Positions 47,968 to 60,245 of a stretch of 64,000 nt of DNA are shown piece by piece. The notes below the pieces were generated by a model, which saw only the letters and a program-made list of their open reading frames with translations, had not been told where the DNA came from and did no database searches. The stretch's first letter is position 1. Each line of letters opens with the position of its first letter. Source of the DNA: Parelaphostrongylus tenuis (Eukaryota > Nematoda > Chromadorea > Rhabditida > Metastrongylidae); contig JAHQIW010000010.1 of NCBI GenBank assembly GCA_019055375.1, positions 62,001 through 126,000 of the forward strand. Direction: 5' to 3'. The position numbers and the translations under genes are program-made.

Positions 47968-48318
47968 ACAAACAAACGCGAAATCCATCGACCGGAAAGA
48001 AGAACAATCGATTGGGAAAAAGATACCAACCTCGTGAAGCTCTAAATAAAGATTAGCCTTCTAAGCTTGTCTTCGTAATATTACATTATACATTCGAGCA
48101 ATGGTACGGGGAGAATCAGTATCTCCAAAAAAGCTGTACATGAGGGTTGAGTGTACTTATGGCTTTGTCAAGCACATAAACTATATCATGGTTTGACCTA
48201 AACATAGTACTAAGTAATCGTCAAAAAACTTTATTCATAAAACCGTCAACAATAAACCAAGGTGAAAACGTGAAAGATTCAACAAAAAATGATACTAAAC
48301 TGTTAATAAATAAATAAA

Positions 48319-48395
48319 TTATAATTCTGTTTTCTCCGCACTATCGTCGCCTTCTTCGTCATCGTCAGTGGTCTCTTCGCTCTCAGCTTTCTCGG
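48319..48395 (-). CDS. crld-1: Alternative CRELD last exon encoding an acidic tail ending KTEL
   Basis: After the acceptor TTTTGTCTTACAG, 25 codons run to TAA (48319-48321). The peptide is highly acidic (EETTDDDEEGDDSAE) and ends KTEL, similar to endoplasmic-reticulum retention signals. It begins in phase 1, exactly what exon 53398-53532 supplies. An AATAAA (minus strand, 48230-48235) follows. No other minus-strand gene between here and CRELD could own it. Confidence 0.72.
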
Positions 48396-51300
48396 CTGTA
48401 AGACAAAAATTGTACGAAACCTGAACTCCCAATCACACTATTTTATTATCAAGTGTACGGAAATGACTCCGCCTTTTACTGTAATGATAGCAAAAATAAA
48501 GGTGTGCAAATTCCTTTCTTTAATTCGTTAAAAACGCTACTTGATTGTGTTTTTTATATAGAAAATATTTATACGATAGTTTTCATGGAACTTTGAAAAT
48601 CACAACTTTTCTACCTGGAAAATCCCACTTTTAAAGATATGCTAGTTTGCAATTCAAAATTGGTAATTTCAGGAACTGATTTGCCGGCGCGATGTCGGGA
48701 GAATAGGGCGGGTAAGGGTCAGACCTCCTAAAAACTCCTACCTCAGCCTTTTATGAGATTTCTATCGGTTTTGCAACATGAAGTCCAGTGTTATGATGCA
48801 GTAAAATTGCAAAATTTGTGCCGTTTTGGTTTTTTAATATGATTTTTGCAATGAATTTGCACGACCGCGGTATCAATCAGCTGTGCTTTTTCTTGCAAAC
48901 ATTTTAGTACAAGATTCCTTGTACATGCTTCAAGACAGAACTCGCTGCAAGCTCCATTGATCTTGTGTGCCGCTTCACTAACATTCTCCTCTATGCGCCA
49001 TTCGTGCATAAGTAGTAAGCGAATTTGTTCCCATGACAACTCCATCTAAGCAAGTATAGGTAAATTGTATATCAAAATATTCGCAAGAGAATGCGCAGTT
49101 GAAAGATACCAAAATCAAGCAAAATCTTAATCACTTTTGTTCCATAAATTTGCAAAGTAAAGTTCCCAGAAATGGCGTATATCGGGTGGAAAAATCGTCA
49201 TCTTCTATAGAAACCTAAGTCCTATAGAAACCATCATATAAAATATTTGTATATAAAAAAGTAAATAGTGTTTTTAACATACTTTCAGAAAAAAAAATCT
49301 TCATTTTTACTATCATTACAGCAAAAAAAGGTAGAGTTAATTTTTCGTTTAGTGCAACGAAGTCTTGCTTTACTTTTCATTCTTTTCTTCCATAGAACAT
49401 GACAATTGCTTAGAAACAAATACCATCTTATGATACTCACATGAAATGTGTTCAGCACTAAGGATTTAAAACAAGTTTCTCACTAACTCTTGACAATTTC
49501 TAGACAACTAGAATGCTTGTAGATTTCAAGATGTCTCTTCTTATCTAAAAGCAGATGGGCATCTTAAATACTGCTATTTGATTTTTGGAATTAAGAACTG
49601 AAACGAGTGGCAAAATATTGGTAGTGAATTAAGGAACACTATGGACCATAATGGACGAAATAGCACTTGTTCAATTCATGTAACTTCGAAATACGAGTCT
49701 CGCTGCAGAAGAGGACTAAAATACGATTTTTGGGCTCCAGAAATCAGAATTTTGATTGAACAGAAAAAGAGATTTTGTACGTTACTGGATAAGACTGTAG
49801 ATTCGGTTCCTATTTCAAGTAATAAAGTTCACTTTGAGCTAAGACATGTTGCTTTGAGATCAAAGGCGGCTGTTATTTTCGCACTGTGTGAGTAGAAAAC
49901 ACTAACATCGAATCTTATATGTTAATGAACATAATACCAAAGAGAAATGTGTACTTCCTCGCTTATCACCAAAGTCTCACTACTTTACTCGGAAGTTTTA
50001 TCAAGAAATCAAACATAGGACTGATACTAGGAAATATTGATGCTAATTGTAGAATTGAAAATATCAAGACATTATTAAGAATAATCTTGCTTCGAGGTAT
50101 CAACGAACGAACTCGAACTGTTTCGCGTGTAGTGTAGTGATTGGAGGTGCTCTCTAATACGCAGAAATTGTTGGTCGGACATCACACTGGCCCAGCCAAG
50201 TCCTTAGACGGTCGTTTTTTCTGGATTTGGCAAAATAGAACCAGATGTTCCTGCGATCAACTACTTCTAATCGCCCTGCGACTGCCTTATGGTGAAGATC
50301 AGGAAACGCACAAGGAGAGCTAATTCCGCTATTTTGAAAAGAATGAACTCGAGCAGCACATGGAGGCGTTTTTGAAGACCAAACACTAAAAGTTACACGT
50401 TACCCGCATTCAGATTCTAATACTTTCGTGAATGACCGATATAAGATAACGTTGCGGTGAAACAAATACTTGAATGCACACAATTCATGAACAGGCTCAT
50501 TTAAATTACATAACAAACACATCGAATTCCATAGTTTACAGTCATTCACTTAAGCATTAATTACTGGACTCTCAACAAGATAACAATCTTCATTAATTAT
50601 TGAGCCATGACATGAAATACCCATACGGTACCAAAACAGCACTCTATAACATGATCTCAAACTTATGTATCCATTACAAGCATTCTATCCAAAGAACCTA
50701 CATACGCTACCTCGGAAACAAACAACATAACCAATTTGATTTTCAAAATTTTCAAATCTTAAAATTTCAACAGATTCGACAATAAGATGAGATTCATGAG
50801 ATATAATAGAATCACTAAGAGACAGAAAATGGGCATTTTTGATAATACATAAATTATGAATCACTTCTAAGCTCGTCAATTTCAGTAAACCTCGACTTAA
50901 TCAGGATAAAACTGAGACAGATTTACACATTCACGACCGTGCCGGTTTTCCATAAGTGCTCAGTTGGTAAGCACAGCATTTCAGAGACTGAGGACATTGC
51001 AAAATTATGGAGAAGACTTGCATTAGTCCTTTCTCCCGACTCTCTTACATTATTCTACTTCAACGATCCAACTATGATCTACTACCAGTCCGACAGAAAT
51101 TGCGCTTGAGCACGCACATTTCATTATGGTTCGCGAAATTGGCGTTCATCTACGCGTTCTGATATTATTTCCATATCTAATTATTCAAAACTCAGGCTTT
51201 CAAAATCTGAATTTTTAAAAATTTCGGTTTCGCTGCAGCCTCAATAACTGATAATCAAAGGGTCTGCAACACAAAATTACTTCCCCCTAATCAACTTTCG

Positions 51301-54300
51301 TTGTGCAATTATGAGTTTCGATTCAAATAAAAACCACGAAATCACAAATTCGTTGGGTAGAACTCAACTTGAGGTAAGCTTTCATCAAATTAAAAGCTGA
51401 ATTGAAATCTCTGCGCAAGGTCGCGAATGCGTTTGATTTCAAAGTTTTCAGATGATTTAACATTTTCAAAATTCGAATGACGCAAAAACTGGTCTTCAGT
51501 ATGCATCCAACAAGCTGACTTTAACTCATAGGTTCAAATACTGCTTGACTTCATCTGACACTGATTCGGGATTTACGTTCATATCTATGAAGATAATCAG
51601 CACCACAGCTATAGCTGTTAAGAAGAGCAAGAGCATCGAGCGTCGCCAAATCACAAAAGCGATGATTGCAGCCAAACTTATCATAGAGATAGTCTTCAGC
51701 ATCGTGTCTGGAGGTATCAGCACTCGATACGGCTTTGCTGGAAACTGTTTGAGCTAATTATACGAGGACCGCTTTTTATTACCATTATTATCATCAGCTA
51801 ACTTTTATTATAGTAAGTTGAAATAAATTGAACAACTGAGATCGAGATGTCCATCCAAACTATTGCCGACAAAAGTTAGAATACTTGACTAATCCACAAA
51901 AAATGTGTTTGGTATCCCATAAAACGAAACTACCAGCTTTCATTTTTACAGACTGTATAACAAGACCAATATTCTCAGAAAATTTGCCTACTTACATATG
52001 AATCTATTTTAACGATATGTCTGGTACAATTATAATAAAAAGCTCTGAACAATTTGGCCAATCAAATGACGAGAGCAATAGTCTTGCAGATGACGAAATG
52101 TAGCACTAAAAGTTTGAAACCTATGAAACTGCCGCTCTAAGTCGCGAGCTAACTGCTCTTTTGTAAGAATTGATATGTACTAGATGGTCGCTAAATCATT
52201 TTCACATTTCCTGCTATCTTCGCCTTTAGTTTGGGTTACAATACACATAAGCCATCAAAATCTGAGGACCAGAAACAACTTTACGGACCGAATGTGTTTC
52301 AGAAGCAAAGAACACAAGAAAATGACTAATTTTTTTCCGCGTTTTTATGGCGTCTTACCACCCTGCTAGGATCACAAGTAAAACGCGAAAAAACAAAGAC
52401 ACCTATGAACGTTGTTAGCAGTTTAAAGGAAGCTAAATGTAGCTTTAATGATTAACTGCTTGAGATTGTTCTGAGAAAAACATAATTCCACCATATCTTA
52501 CAAGGGTCTATATCTGAAAGTACGTTGAAGTTCATCAAGTTCCTTTTCCCAAAAATATCATCTGACCTAAAAACATGATAATTTTGACAGAATATTTTAC
52601 GCATTTCATAGGTCTGGTATGGCGTCTCTAGTGGTATACGTACGTTCAGGAGTTCTCGCTCGTCTCATCAGTACTAGATGCCCTAGACTACACTTGTTTT
52701 ACCTCGTTCTGAGATAAACAGTCCATGATGATAACAGCACTTCAAACCCAACAGCTGATTACGAGATTTTGATATTTGATCCTTAAATGGCAAGTCTTCA
52801 CTGATAATGCTGGCCCCAGCACAGGAAACTGCTAGTTCAACTGTTTTGTTCCTTGTGGTTCCAAGGTAAGTCTAGTCGGGGCTCTCTCAGGTCGTCACCA
52901 CCTTAGAGCAATCGCCGGCCCTTGTGAATCACAGGAAGATCAACACCTTGCGACTAATGGCTACGAAGCGGCGGTGATTGCTAGTACGGCTTGCTCTTAG
53001 GTGGGCTTCCCGAAATAAAACGTCGGACTCCTTTTCAGCTTGTGCAGCCCTGCCGGAGTTTAGATATCTCGCCTTAGTTCGCAGTCCGACACTCAGGAAA
53101 AGCTCCCAGCCACGAGGAGGGGGTAAACCTTCTGGGAGGATAACGAGGACTACACAAAAAAACTTCAGAAGCATCTCATTCCTTTGACAAATCGTACTTT
53201 CAAAGTGAGAAAATCTGTTGCGATGAACAATTAATGGGAGATAATGTAAAGACAACGAAATCTGATCGGCGAAAAGTTATTTCGAATCAACACAATATTA
53301 TTCAATATTCACTCTCACTGTCTTCGATAAATTGCGAAAGATAATCTTTTGGCTTCATATTGCCTTATTTTCAACTCTATATAACAACTGAACCAACCTT
53401 CTACATCCAGTACGCATTCATCTTTCTCCCTTTTATAGCCATCGATACATTCACACTTGAATGAACCAGGTTCATTGATGCATTTCTCGTTTGCTTTCAC
53501 ACAGCTTGTTTCGACTTCACATTCATCAATATCTAAATATATATAAACATCAATATCTAATTTCTAATTATCAGATCAAATAACAAGCAAATCATATTAT
53601 GCTCTTTCAGCTCACAGTCATTGATATTTATTACTATTAGCATGACGTTAGAACTAGTCTGAACACTGACCTACACAACCCTCGTCCGTTTTAGTCCAAC
53701 CGCTCCGACACCGCACACAAGCTTTTGGACCAGCAGCTGTGCACCCTCCACTACACGCATCGGAACATTCTTGAAAAAGAGTTAATTCTATCCATCTCAA
53801 TGAAGAAAACTGCTGACAAGAAATAAAAACAATATATCGATTTCAGATTGATGCGATGTAACATGATCGCTATCACACGGAAATTTTAGATTATGAAATG
53901 AAATCGAGTTATTGGTAATAAAGAAACTTACTTTCACATACAACTGAATTTTCTGACTTCGATTTCTCATAGAAATCAGGCGCACATTTCCTGCACATAT
54001 TGCCAGAATAACCATGGTCGCATTTACATGTGCCCGTCCCTAATCTACTACCGTCACCCTTAAAATGCAACTACAGATTGCAACTATGGCATCTGAAATG
54101 AAGTTGCTATAAGAATAGCCCTTATAATTTTTGCTATAGCATATGACATAGAACGATTTACACTCCAAATCGAATGTCAAATCTGTTCAAAACAAACAGA
54201 CTCTTGGAGGAAAGGCTAACATGACATGATCCGTGTGCGTAGCAAACCGATCCTGAAAGTTCTAGTCCAGGACACTTTGTACAGTCTTTTCCATAGTGAC

Positions 54301-57300
54301 CATCGGGACAACATACTGCAATAACAAAGGATGATTTTGAAGTCAGTTGCTTAGCATCACCATAAACAATGATGCCATATCCTACAGAAGAAGTAAAACA
54401 ATGTTTTGAAAATGCATAGAATATCAATAAATATGCTTACGCTGTAATCGTGATTCACAAAGCCATGAAGTCATGTTATTTGATTGATGTTTATAATAAT
54501 ATTCTTCGAGGACTTCTTCATATTCCTCCACAAGATGGGCACACTTGAAAAAGAAAGTTTGAAAAAGTGGAAATGCGCTTTTAAGAGTGTTATCTATTTT
54601 AACAAAGAGGAAAAAAATTTTTTGGTTCACACTAGTATTTCTTTGATAAACTGTGTTGAAAGCAAAAGAAAAGCGAAAACGTCATGACAATCAACATTAC
54701 TGAGCTCTAATTAATGCTGCTGTACTGAGCACCAGGAATCCTCATAATATTTGAGATCTTTGAGCTGCTTAGTTTCAAGATAGTCCCTTTCTATATGTCC
54801 TGTAAGGGACACAACAAGGAACATAGGAACCACGTTGCTTATTCAAAGACGTAGGTATGTGTCGCCGAACAGCTACAAACATTCCTTACAGAGCTAACCA
54901 TAACCCTGCATGTGAGCGTGGACATTCTCGGGTGTAAGAAGGATATTTCTCAAATCTCTAGTCGACTGTAACGAGGTGTTTACAGCGTTTGGCGGACGTG
55001 GGTCCACGTAAATTTGGACAAAATCGTGCTACGCCACAACATGAACTGACTGCAAAGTTGACATGGCCACATATTATGTGCAGATTTCATACAGTGTAGA
55101 TTAGAGCTTTCTGAAGATATAAGCGACTTCAATGGCATGACCTATCCAAAAAGAACGTCTGAAACACCAGCCCCGATAAGAACTAAATAAAGAGAGATGA
55201 AGAGTAAGTTATACTCATGACTACGGCGAGTAACTAGGAGTTCCAGGAACACTCTTAATATTGTATGACTTCACAGCCTCTAGGTTAGAGTACCATGACA
55301 GAATTAACCATACCACTTTTTTCCTTAGGACAGAATGAAAATCAGAGAATTCTAGATTGAATTCCATAACAGTTAGAAACTGGTTCCTACCAATTCTATG
55401 AAAAATTAGAAAGGCTCGAGAAACTATAGCTAATGCGATAATCTGAATAGACGACTTTCAGTCACGTCAACAACGAAGCGATAAAGCTCTCAAAAGAAAA
55501 CATTGCTAGCTTGAGCAGTAAAGGTTGTGAAGATTATGCGCATTGTCTACCAGGAAATCGCCAAGTGTATTAGCAAGATGGAGTCTCTCATTTTCTGGTT
55601 GAAGTAGTTGCTTCAAGCAGAAGACTCCACATTCAACTAATTGTGCTCCATTTGAAAACAATATTAATCCAAACTGTCTTTCTCATGATTCGAAATGTTG
55701 TTCTCTATGTGTGCACGGGTACACCACCCAGCTTCCTCAAGAGGATACATTGTCCAACTTCAATAGAATCAAGCCCGAACAAAATAAATCCACCACCCTT
55801 ATTTATACAGTTGGCATGCTCTTAACATAGTACCAGTTATAATGCAGATACTTTGTGTGAAAATCGACAGAACCGTGTTCTGTTAGTAAAATGAAGCTCT
55901 ACTGTTCATAACTAGAACTAACCAGAATCAGTTTGCTATTGCCTGTCTATGAGCTCTCTCACACTAGTTATCTTCATCAAAACTGTAAGTACTACATGAA
56001 TGACAACCACGCGAGAAAACAGGTTCTTGAGAATAGGTGAGTTTTATAGAAAGCTTATTAAGGTGTCGCTAGATATAAGATGTCACTGTACCTCATTATT
56101 AGCGATTGATTGGAGATAGTAGAGTTAGGTGATAAAGGATCGTAACAACATTGTTGAATTGGACATTCCAACTCAATTCACGATTTTCCAAAACTGTACA
56201 GGTGTAGTAAGACTGAACTTAACCACACAAATGATGACTGACGTGAATTGAACAGCTTGCTCATTATGTACTCAAGAGAACGCAGGCTCTCTTTCTTTTT
56301 CGAAATCTACAGAAGCCAATTTTAAGATTAAGAACGAGATACAATGCTGTCCAAGATTTTGACCACGGCAAAAGTTATGTCGCTCAAACATAAAGGTTTT
56401 AATGAGATCAGTAGAGCCGAATATACTGAAGGACAACCATTCGATAAATACTGTAAGCAAGTAGTCTAGATGAGACATTAAGCTTCACGAAGTCTTTGAG
56501 TTTAGCCGTGCTTCCTATTGCTTTACACATAAATAACATTGCTATGGGCAAGAAGTAAAAAAATACTTTGGCTATGAAAGTGCTTGAATGAGCAAATTAC
56601 ATGTCGATTTGAGCATCCCAGGCTCTGAGGAAGGCGAAACCGCCGCAATCTCATCCAATATCATTGTGCTACAATGTATTACTGTAAAACAGTGGTTTAG
56701 AAAATTCTGTAGGATTTGTGAAAAGACTATCTGATACATCACGTCAATTGGTTTGGATCCGCTTGTGTAACACAAAGGAATGAGTAACATGTTCGAACAA
56801 TAGGGAAGCGGACTTCATGACTACAGGAATATACCTGATCTTTCGCAAAACAGGTGGTGACGAGTTCAGACGCAAAACGGGTTGACCACTTCATGCTTGC
56901 ATATAAGAACACCGAGACGGAAAATCAAAAAATTGCACAATAACCGCTCATGGACACATAGGACACAAGGGAATAATGGTTACGACTTTGAGGTGGTGAT
57001 TAAAATCCTCAAAATCCTCGAACACGAGTCAAAAACGTCGGCACGAAAAACATTTCAGGCTTTTTGCAGAAATTTCAAGAATCCGGGAATGAAAAAACAG
57101 AAGAGTGTCTGAACATAATTAATCATATGACACCCTATCGCAGAGTGATTTTCTAGTCTGAGTACCAATGCGCACCCTCACACATCATTACATACAAAGA
57201 ACATTGGTACTCTTACACGTGATAACAAAGTGAGTGATTTCTCTCAAATGAAACGACGTTTATGGATGTGATATATTTTCATTTGTAGTAAAAGTGATTT

Positions 57301-58920
57301 ACATGAATATACGAATAACATTCATATTCATCTATTTCTTGAGACCTCGCTCAAAATTCAATATAATCTGATAGCATGTTTTGAGCCTTTCAGATGTGTG
57401 GTATGGTGATTCGAGTGCCAGACGTACGTTTCGGCTTTCATGTCACGTTTCATCAGTAGCACAAGCATTTTGGTTCAATCGAATCTCTACATGTAAAGGG
57501 TTTCTAAACCGAAGATGTGGGGACTAGATCAGACCAAAGGCATTGCTAGTGATGGGGCTTGACATTAAAGTCGAGACGTATGTATAGCAGTCGAAGTGAC
57601 ATGCCAGATCTCTGAAAGGCTCAAAAATATGCTATCAGATTATACGAATAACGTTCTCAGATACATTCAGGCTCTAAAAAAGGGGAAGTCCCCGAAACGT
57701 AAGCCACTGATTATTGAGAGGACATACTAACATCAGGGAAGCTTGTAATTAAGATTAGTTCTTAACATGTACTATATTCAATCTTTCCGCCATCAACTAC
57801 GAGTCTGCTCATCAAGAAAACACGAAAATATCAAATTAATGCCGAGGTTACTCAACAATCGGTCTTCAAAATCGCTTCTCGTCTCCGCTTTGCATACGAC
57901 ACGTTAATTACTGATCATTTAGAAGATAAATAAAGCTTTTGACGTTGATCAATCTAAAGGATGCACCATAAATTCGACGGTGCTATTTCGCTTAACGGAT
58001 GAGACGTATTTCAAAGAAGGATAATAATTTCCACTCTTAAGTTATCGACAATACCTTGGACTCCAAGTTCTCAAGCCCACTATACATATGACCGTCTGTT
58101 ACAGCACTCTTCTTACAGATGTCTTCCATAGTTTCGATGAACCGTGTTTCGCTAAAGAACCGTTTTTAAATAGTGTAATCACTAAAGGTACTACTACAAT
58201 TCACCTTGTGGCATATTTTCCTAGATTCCTCTCCTCCCAAGCTGTATCTCCACCAGCAAAATGATTTCTTGCAGTTCTTCGAAGACCCTTGAAAAGGGAA
58301 CAATTCCACTAAGGATTTTTATTTTGAAAAAGCGAAATAATCTACGAAGTGATAGAAAGGAACTGGAAACATAAATAAAATATGAGAAAAAATACGAGTT
58401 AGGAGGCTCAAGAGATGCTCCGAAAAAATCATTTTGGTTATTTCAGAAGGACAAACAGATCAGAGGCGTATTCAACTCCTGTTCTGCACAGTCAGTCATG
58501 TCTATCTGTCAATCGCGGTTTTTTTTCTCGTATTTTCCAAAGTTAAGTATCTGAGGCTATGCCGACGCACTATTCCTCCTCTCTGTTGAAATTAGCTGAG
58601 TGCTCTGCTACAGATAATCATTAGATAGAGAACCTCGACCCTAAGCGGGAGTCGAACCCGCGTTTCAGCCATTTTGAGGATGCATGCCTACCACTACATC
58701 ACCGAGGTCACCGCTCCTTCTGCGACGGAAGAAAACTATAAATTTTCAAGTAGGACGCTAAATTAAAGAAAAAAATGAAACTAACCGCTTGAAATGTCGC
58801 CACGAGGAAGTGGCAATACCGGCACTTATTGTTCAGTAGATCATCTTGACTAGTCATTACAAATGAGGAAATACTAACAAGAAAGATTAAGAGGTATTCA
58901 AAATAAGTTGAATTGATCAT
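48319..58920 (-). CDS. crld-1: CRELD (cysteine-rich with EGF-like domains) orthologue, alternative last exons
   Basis: CRELD proteins act in the endoplasmic reticulum in disulfide folding; C. elegans CRLD-1 helps assemble levamisole-type acetylcholine receptors. Common exons, high to low: 58786-58920, 58205-58287, 58055-58151, 54441-54543, 54221-54315, 53932-54058, 53671-53769, 53398-53532. The last exon is either 51526-51737 (membrane form, 361 aa) or 48319-48395 (soluble form, 316 aa); both accept phase 1. Start Met at 58920 opens a signal peptide (LLIFLVSISSFV). A CXXC (C33-RY-C36, KCRYCHFLV) is the proposed isomerase motif. Then come the CRELD domain (HFAGGDTAWEERNLGKY; CAHLVEEYEEVLEEYYYKHQ; SWLC), a CCPDGHYGKDC EGF-like module, the furin-like CSDACSGGCTAAGPKACVRC repeat, and a calcium-binding EGF module (DIDECEVETSCVKANEKCIN, PGSFKCEC). 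All junctions are GT/AG with consistent phase. Large introns hold repeats. Confidence 0.94.
48600..49170 (-). mobile_element. Mariner-type element remnant in the long CRELD intron
   Basis: The minus strand begins [20 protein letters not shown] at 49045 with the same 5' flank as 42000-42144. It jumps to the C-terminal catalytic region near 48680-48800: LHHNTGLHVAKPIEIS, then YPPYSPDIAPAN. Internal deletion and frameshifts. Confidence 0.75.
49180..51525. other. CRELD intron sequence, nothing else recognised
   Basis: This lies between the two alternative last exons. Plus-strand frames at 49641-49895 and 50141-50323 are open but match nothing I know and lack splice or start context. Confidence 0.4.
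52631..52677 (-). ncRNA. Hammerhead-like core, family A, sense in CRELD intron
   Basis: Minus strand: GUA, CUGAUGA, GACGAGCGAGAACUCC, UGAAC-GUAC-GUA, UACCAC. One base of GAAA is lost, so probably inactive. It lies on the coding strand, in the intron before exon 51526-51737. Confidence 0.45.
52800..53260. repeat. GC-richer unidentified insert in CRELD intron
   Basis: Base composition differs from the surrounding intron. A 108-codon minus frame (52929-53255) includes LRTKARYLNSGRAAQAEKES. It looks like part of a transposon, but I cannot name the family. Confidence 0.3.
56621..56655 (+). ncRNA. Decayed hammerhead-like core, family B
   Basis: GGCU, CUGAGGA, A, GGCG-AAAC-CGCC, GCAAUC. Stem II is intact but GAAA is mutated and stem I lost. 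Antisense in CRELD intron 3. Confidence 0.4.
56860..57260. repeat. Repeat related to the centre of the 47284-48057 foldback
   Basis: Shares, with substitutions, the order of blocks seen at 47590-47700: a ttcnagaanccgngaatgaa block, then cataatnaatcatatgacacc and agagtgattttctag. This suggests a fuller version of the same element with the arms lost or diverged. Confidence 0.5.
57415..57462 (-). ncRNA. Hammerhead ribozyme, family A, left arm, sense in CRELD intron
   Basis: Minus strand: GUGCUA, CUGAUGA, a 17-base stem II region that no longer pairs well, GAA, AC-GUAC-GU, C, UGGCAC. Stem I is six pairs (one G-U). Core boxes are intact; the weak stem II makes activity doubtful. Confidence 0.6.
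57543..57590 (+). ncRNA. Hammerhead-like core, family A, right arm
   Basis: UUGCUA, GUGAUGG (two changes), GGCUUGACAUUAAAGUC (stem II), GAGAC-GUAU-GUA, UAGCAG. Stem I is six pairs and differs from the left arm in both strands, so pairing is preserved. Core mutations imply loss of activity. Confidence 0.5.
57670..57705 (+). ncRNA. Hammerhead-like core, family B
   Basis: GGCU, CUAAAAA, A, GGGG-AAGU-CCCC, GAAACGUA, AGCC. Stem I and stem II are perfect (stem II sequence differs from other members), but the CUGA box is mutated. Confidence 0.5.
58637..58709 (-). repeat. tRNA-like sequence in CRELD intron 1
   Basis: Seventy-three bases with a perfect T arm (GCGGG-TTCGACT-CCCGC), an A-box TGATGTAGTGGTAGG and a partly paired acceptor stem (GACCTCG/TAGGGTC). 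The anticodon arm does not form. It is a SINE1 head or a tRNA pseudogene. Confidence 0.5.
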
Positions 58921-59169
58921 ATCGATTGGAATCTAGTGCGGGGGCGGCGATCGATATCAGGAAATTGACCGCTGTGCGGTCGCAGTCAGGAAAACTCCAC
59001 CGACCTAAAACAAACAGAGAGACAGTCACGACACAACACGTTGAGTACATCACGTAGAAAGTAGTAGTTTTCAACGACATACGTAAGTGGATGTATAACA
59101 ATATGTTATATTACACAAAAAAAAATCAACAAATTCGTAGCGCCTACAACGCATGACACTAGATTACAT

Positions 59170-59600
59170 TCGTGACTTAGTAGGAGCGGTGCTCTGTGTC
59201 GCGCACAAGGTCAACGGTTCGACCCCATGCCCTGACCTGATGCATAGGTATGCAGACCACCGTGACCCTCTGAGAGGCTGTAAAGACCAGAGACTCATTA
59301 ACACGTTGACAACGACGTTGAAATCCTACGCATCGCTCGGCGAGCCCGGCGGCAATGTCGTCGAGGTAGATTTGCAATGAAATGTGGATTTTATCGCCAC
59401 TAGAGGAAATTTTGTCGCCAGTAAATGGTAAAATATGATAGAAGAGACATCGATAAAGCTATCCTCAGCAGAAACAATAGCGATTCTTCCTCCTCAAACC
59501 CTAGATTTCAAGGATAAAGCCATATAGATACGAGAATGTGGCCTCTGTTTGCAAAACGTTTTCATTTTTCATTAGCAAAACATATTGAGAACACTAGACG
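59170..59600 (+). repeat. Interspersed repeat, partner of 9440-10020
   Basis: Begins with a tRNA-like B-box (aacggttcgaccccatgc). It continues with acacgttgacaacgacgttg and ccagtaaatggtaaaatatg blocks found inverted at 9910-10050. Confidence 0.5.
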
Positions 59601-59745
59601 AAAGATATGATGCTCAACGAATCCCAGAGCGAGGAGGACTCACTGGGCTACTCTTGCACGCGATGGGGAAAAATGGAAGTGTTGTCGGTGCCCGCTCGAG
59701 TCACTCGACGATCAACAACGACACGACAGGTGACAGGTGACAGAA
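59590..59745 (+). mobile_element. RTE LINE, 3' end fragment
   Basis: Matches the last 150 bp of RTE copy 2 (gggaaaaatggaagtgttg, then cccgctcgagtcactcgacg). It ends in a GACAGGTGACAGGTGAC-like tail. 5'-truncated, as usual for LINE insertions. Confidence 0.75.
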
Positions 59746-59756
59746 CATAATGAAAA

Positions 59757-60000
59757 GTCAGAATTCTTTTTATTTGACTGCCATTTGCAGTGGTACGATT
59801 TTATAGTATACCAAATAATGTGGAATGCTGTGCAAAAACGTTTGCGTAAGCCAGTATTTGAACCCAAATCTCACTCTTACCGAAAGCGTGTGCTAACCGT
59901 TGCACCAACGCCGCTCGTTTTGCACAGCACTCCACATTATTGGGTATACTATAACATCATACCACTGCAAGTGGCAGTCAAATAAAAAGAATTCTGACTG
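59757..60000. repeat. Foldback around a tRNA-like core
   Basis: Arms of about 80 bp (59757-59845 and 59917-60000) are nearly perfect complements, with outer ends gtcagaattctttttatttg and its complement. The centre is a tRNA-like sequence on the minus strand (B-box GGGTTCAAATACTGG). A second tRNA-like unit on the plus strand follows at 60120-60245 with a partial copy of the same arm. Confidence 0.75.
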
Positions 60001-60119
60001 ATTATCGATATCCAATGTCTAACAACACGAGTGGGTTCAATGCCGATAGCGGCTGCCCCGCCAAACCGTCGATGGTTGGCTGTTGGCAGACAACGCGTTA
60101 TAGCGTAAATAAGAGTGAT

Positions 60120-60245
60120 GTGCAAAACGAGCGTCGGTGGTGCAACGGTTAGCATACGCTCCCGGAAAGAGTGAGATATGGGTTCAAATCCCGGCCGACA
60201 CAAACATTTTTGCACAGCACCACATTATTGGGCATACTATAATGA
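60120..60245 (+). repeat. tRNA-like unit with half a foldback arm
   Basis: GTCGGTGGTGCAACGGTTAG (A box) and GGGTTCAAATCCCGGCCGAC (B box, paired to the 5' GTCGG), then TTTTTGCACAGC and the arm sequence. The anticodon region is unlike any tRNA. Confidence 0.55.

Larger units (their letters stand above)
47284..48057. repeat. Foldback element with a perfect hammerhead-like core in each arm (family B)
   Basis: Arms of about 280 bp (47284-47562 and 47767-48057), closely complementary; the outer ends read aatctttatttagagcttca and its complement. The roughly 205-bp centre has a sequence (caccttacctcagattgatt and on) recurring at 57140-57170. No protein coding. Confidence 0.92.
57345..57640. repeat. 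Foldback element with hammerhead in each arm (family A)
   Basis: Left arm 57345-57490, right arm about 57530-57640: tataatctgatagcatgttt versus atatgctatcagattata at the outer ends. Both arms carry a family A core. Inside CRELD intron 3. Confidence 0.8.

Noticed and set aside
58637..58709. A real tRNA gene in CRELD intron 1
   Set aside because: The T arm is perfect but the anticodon arm does not fold and the acceptor stem is mismatched.
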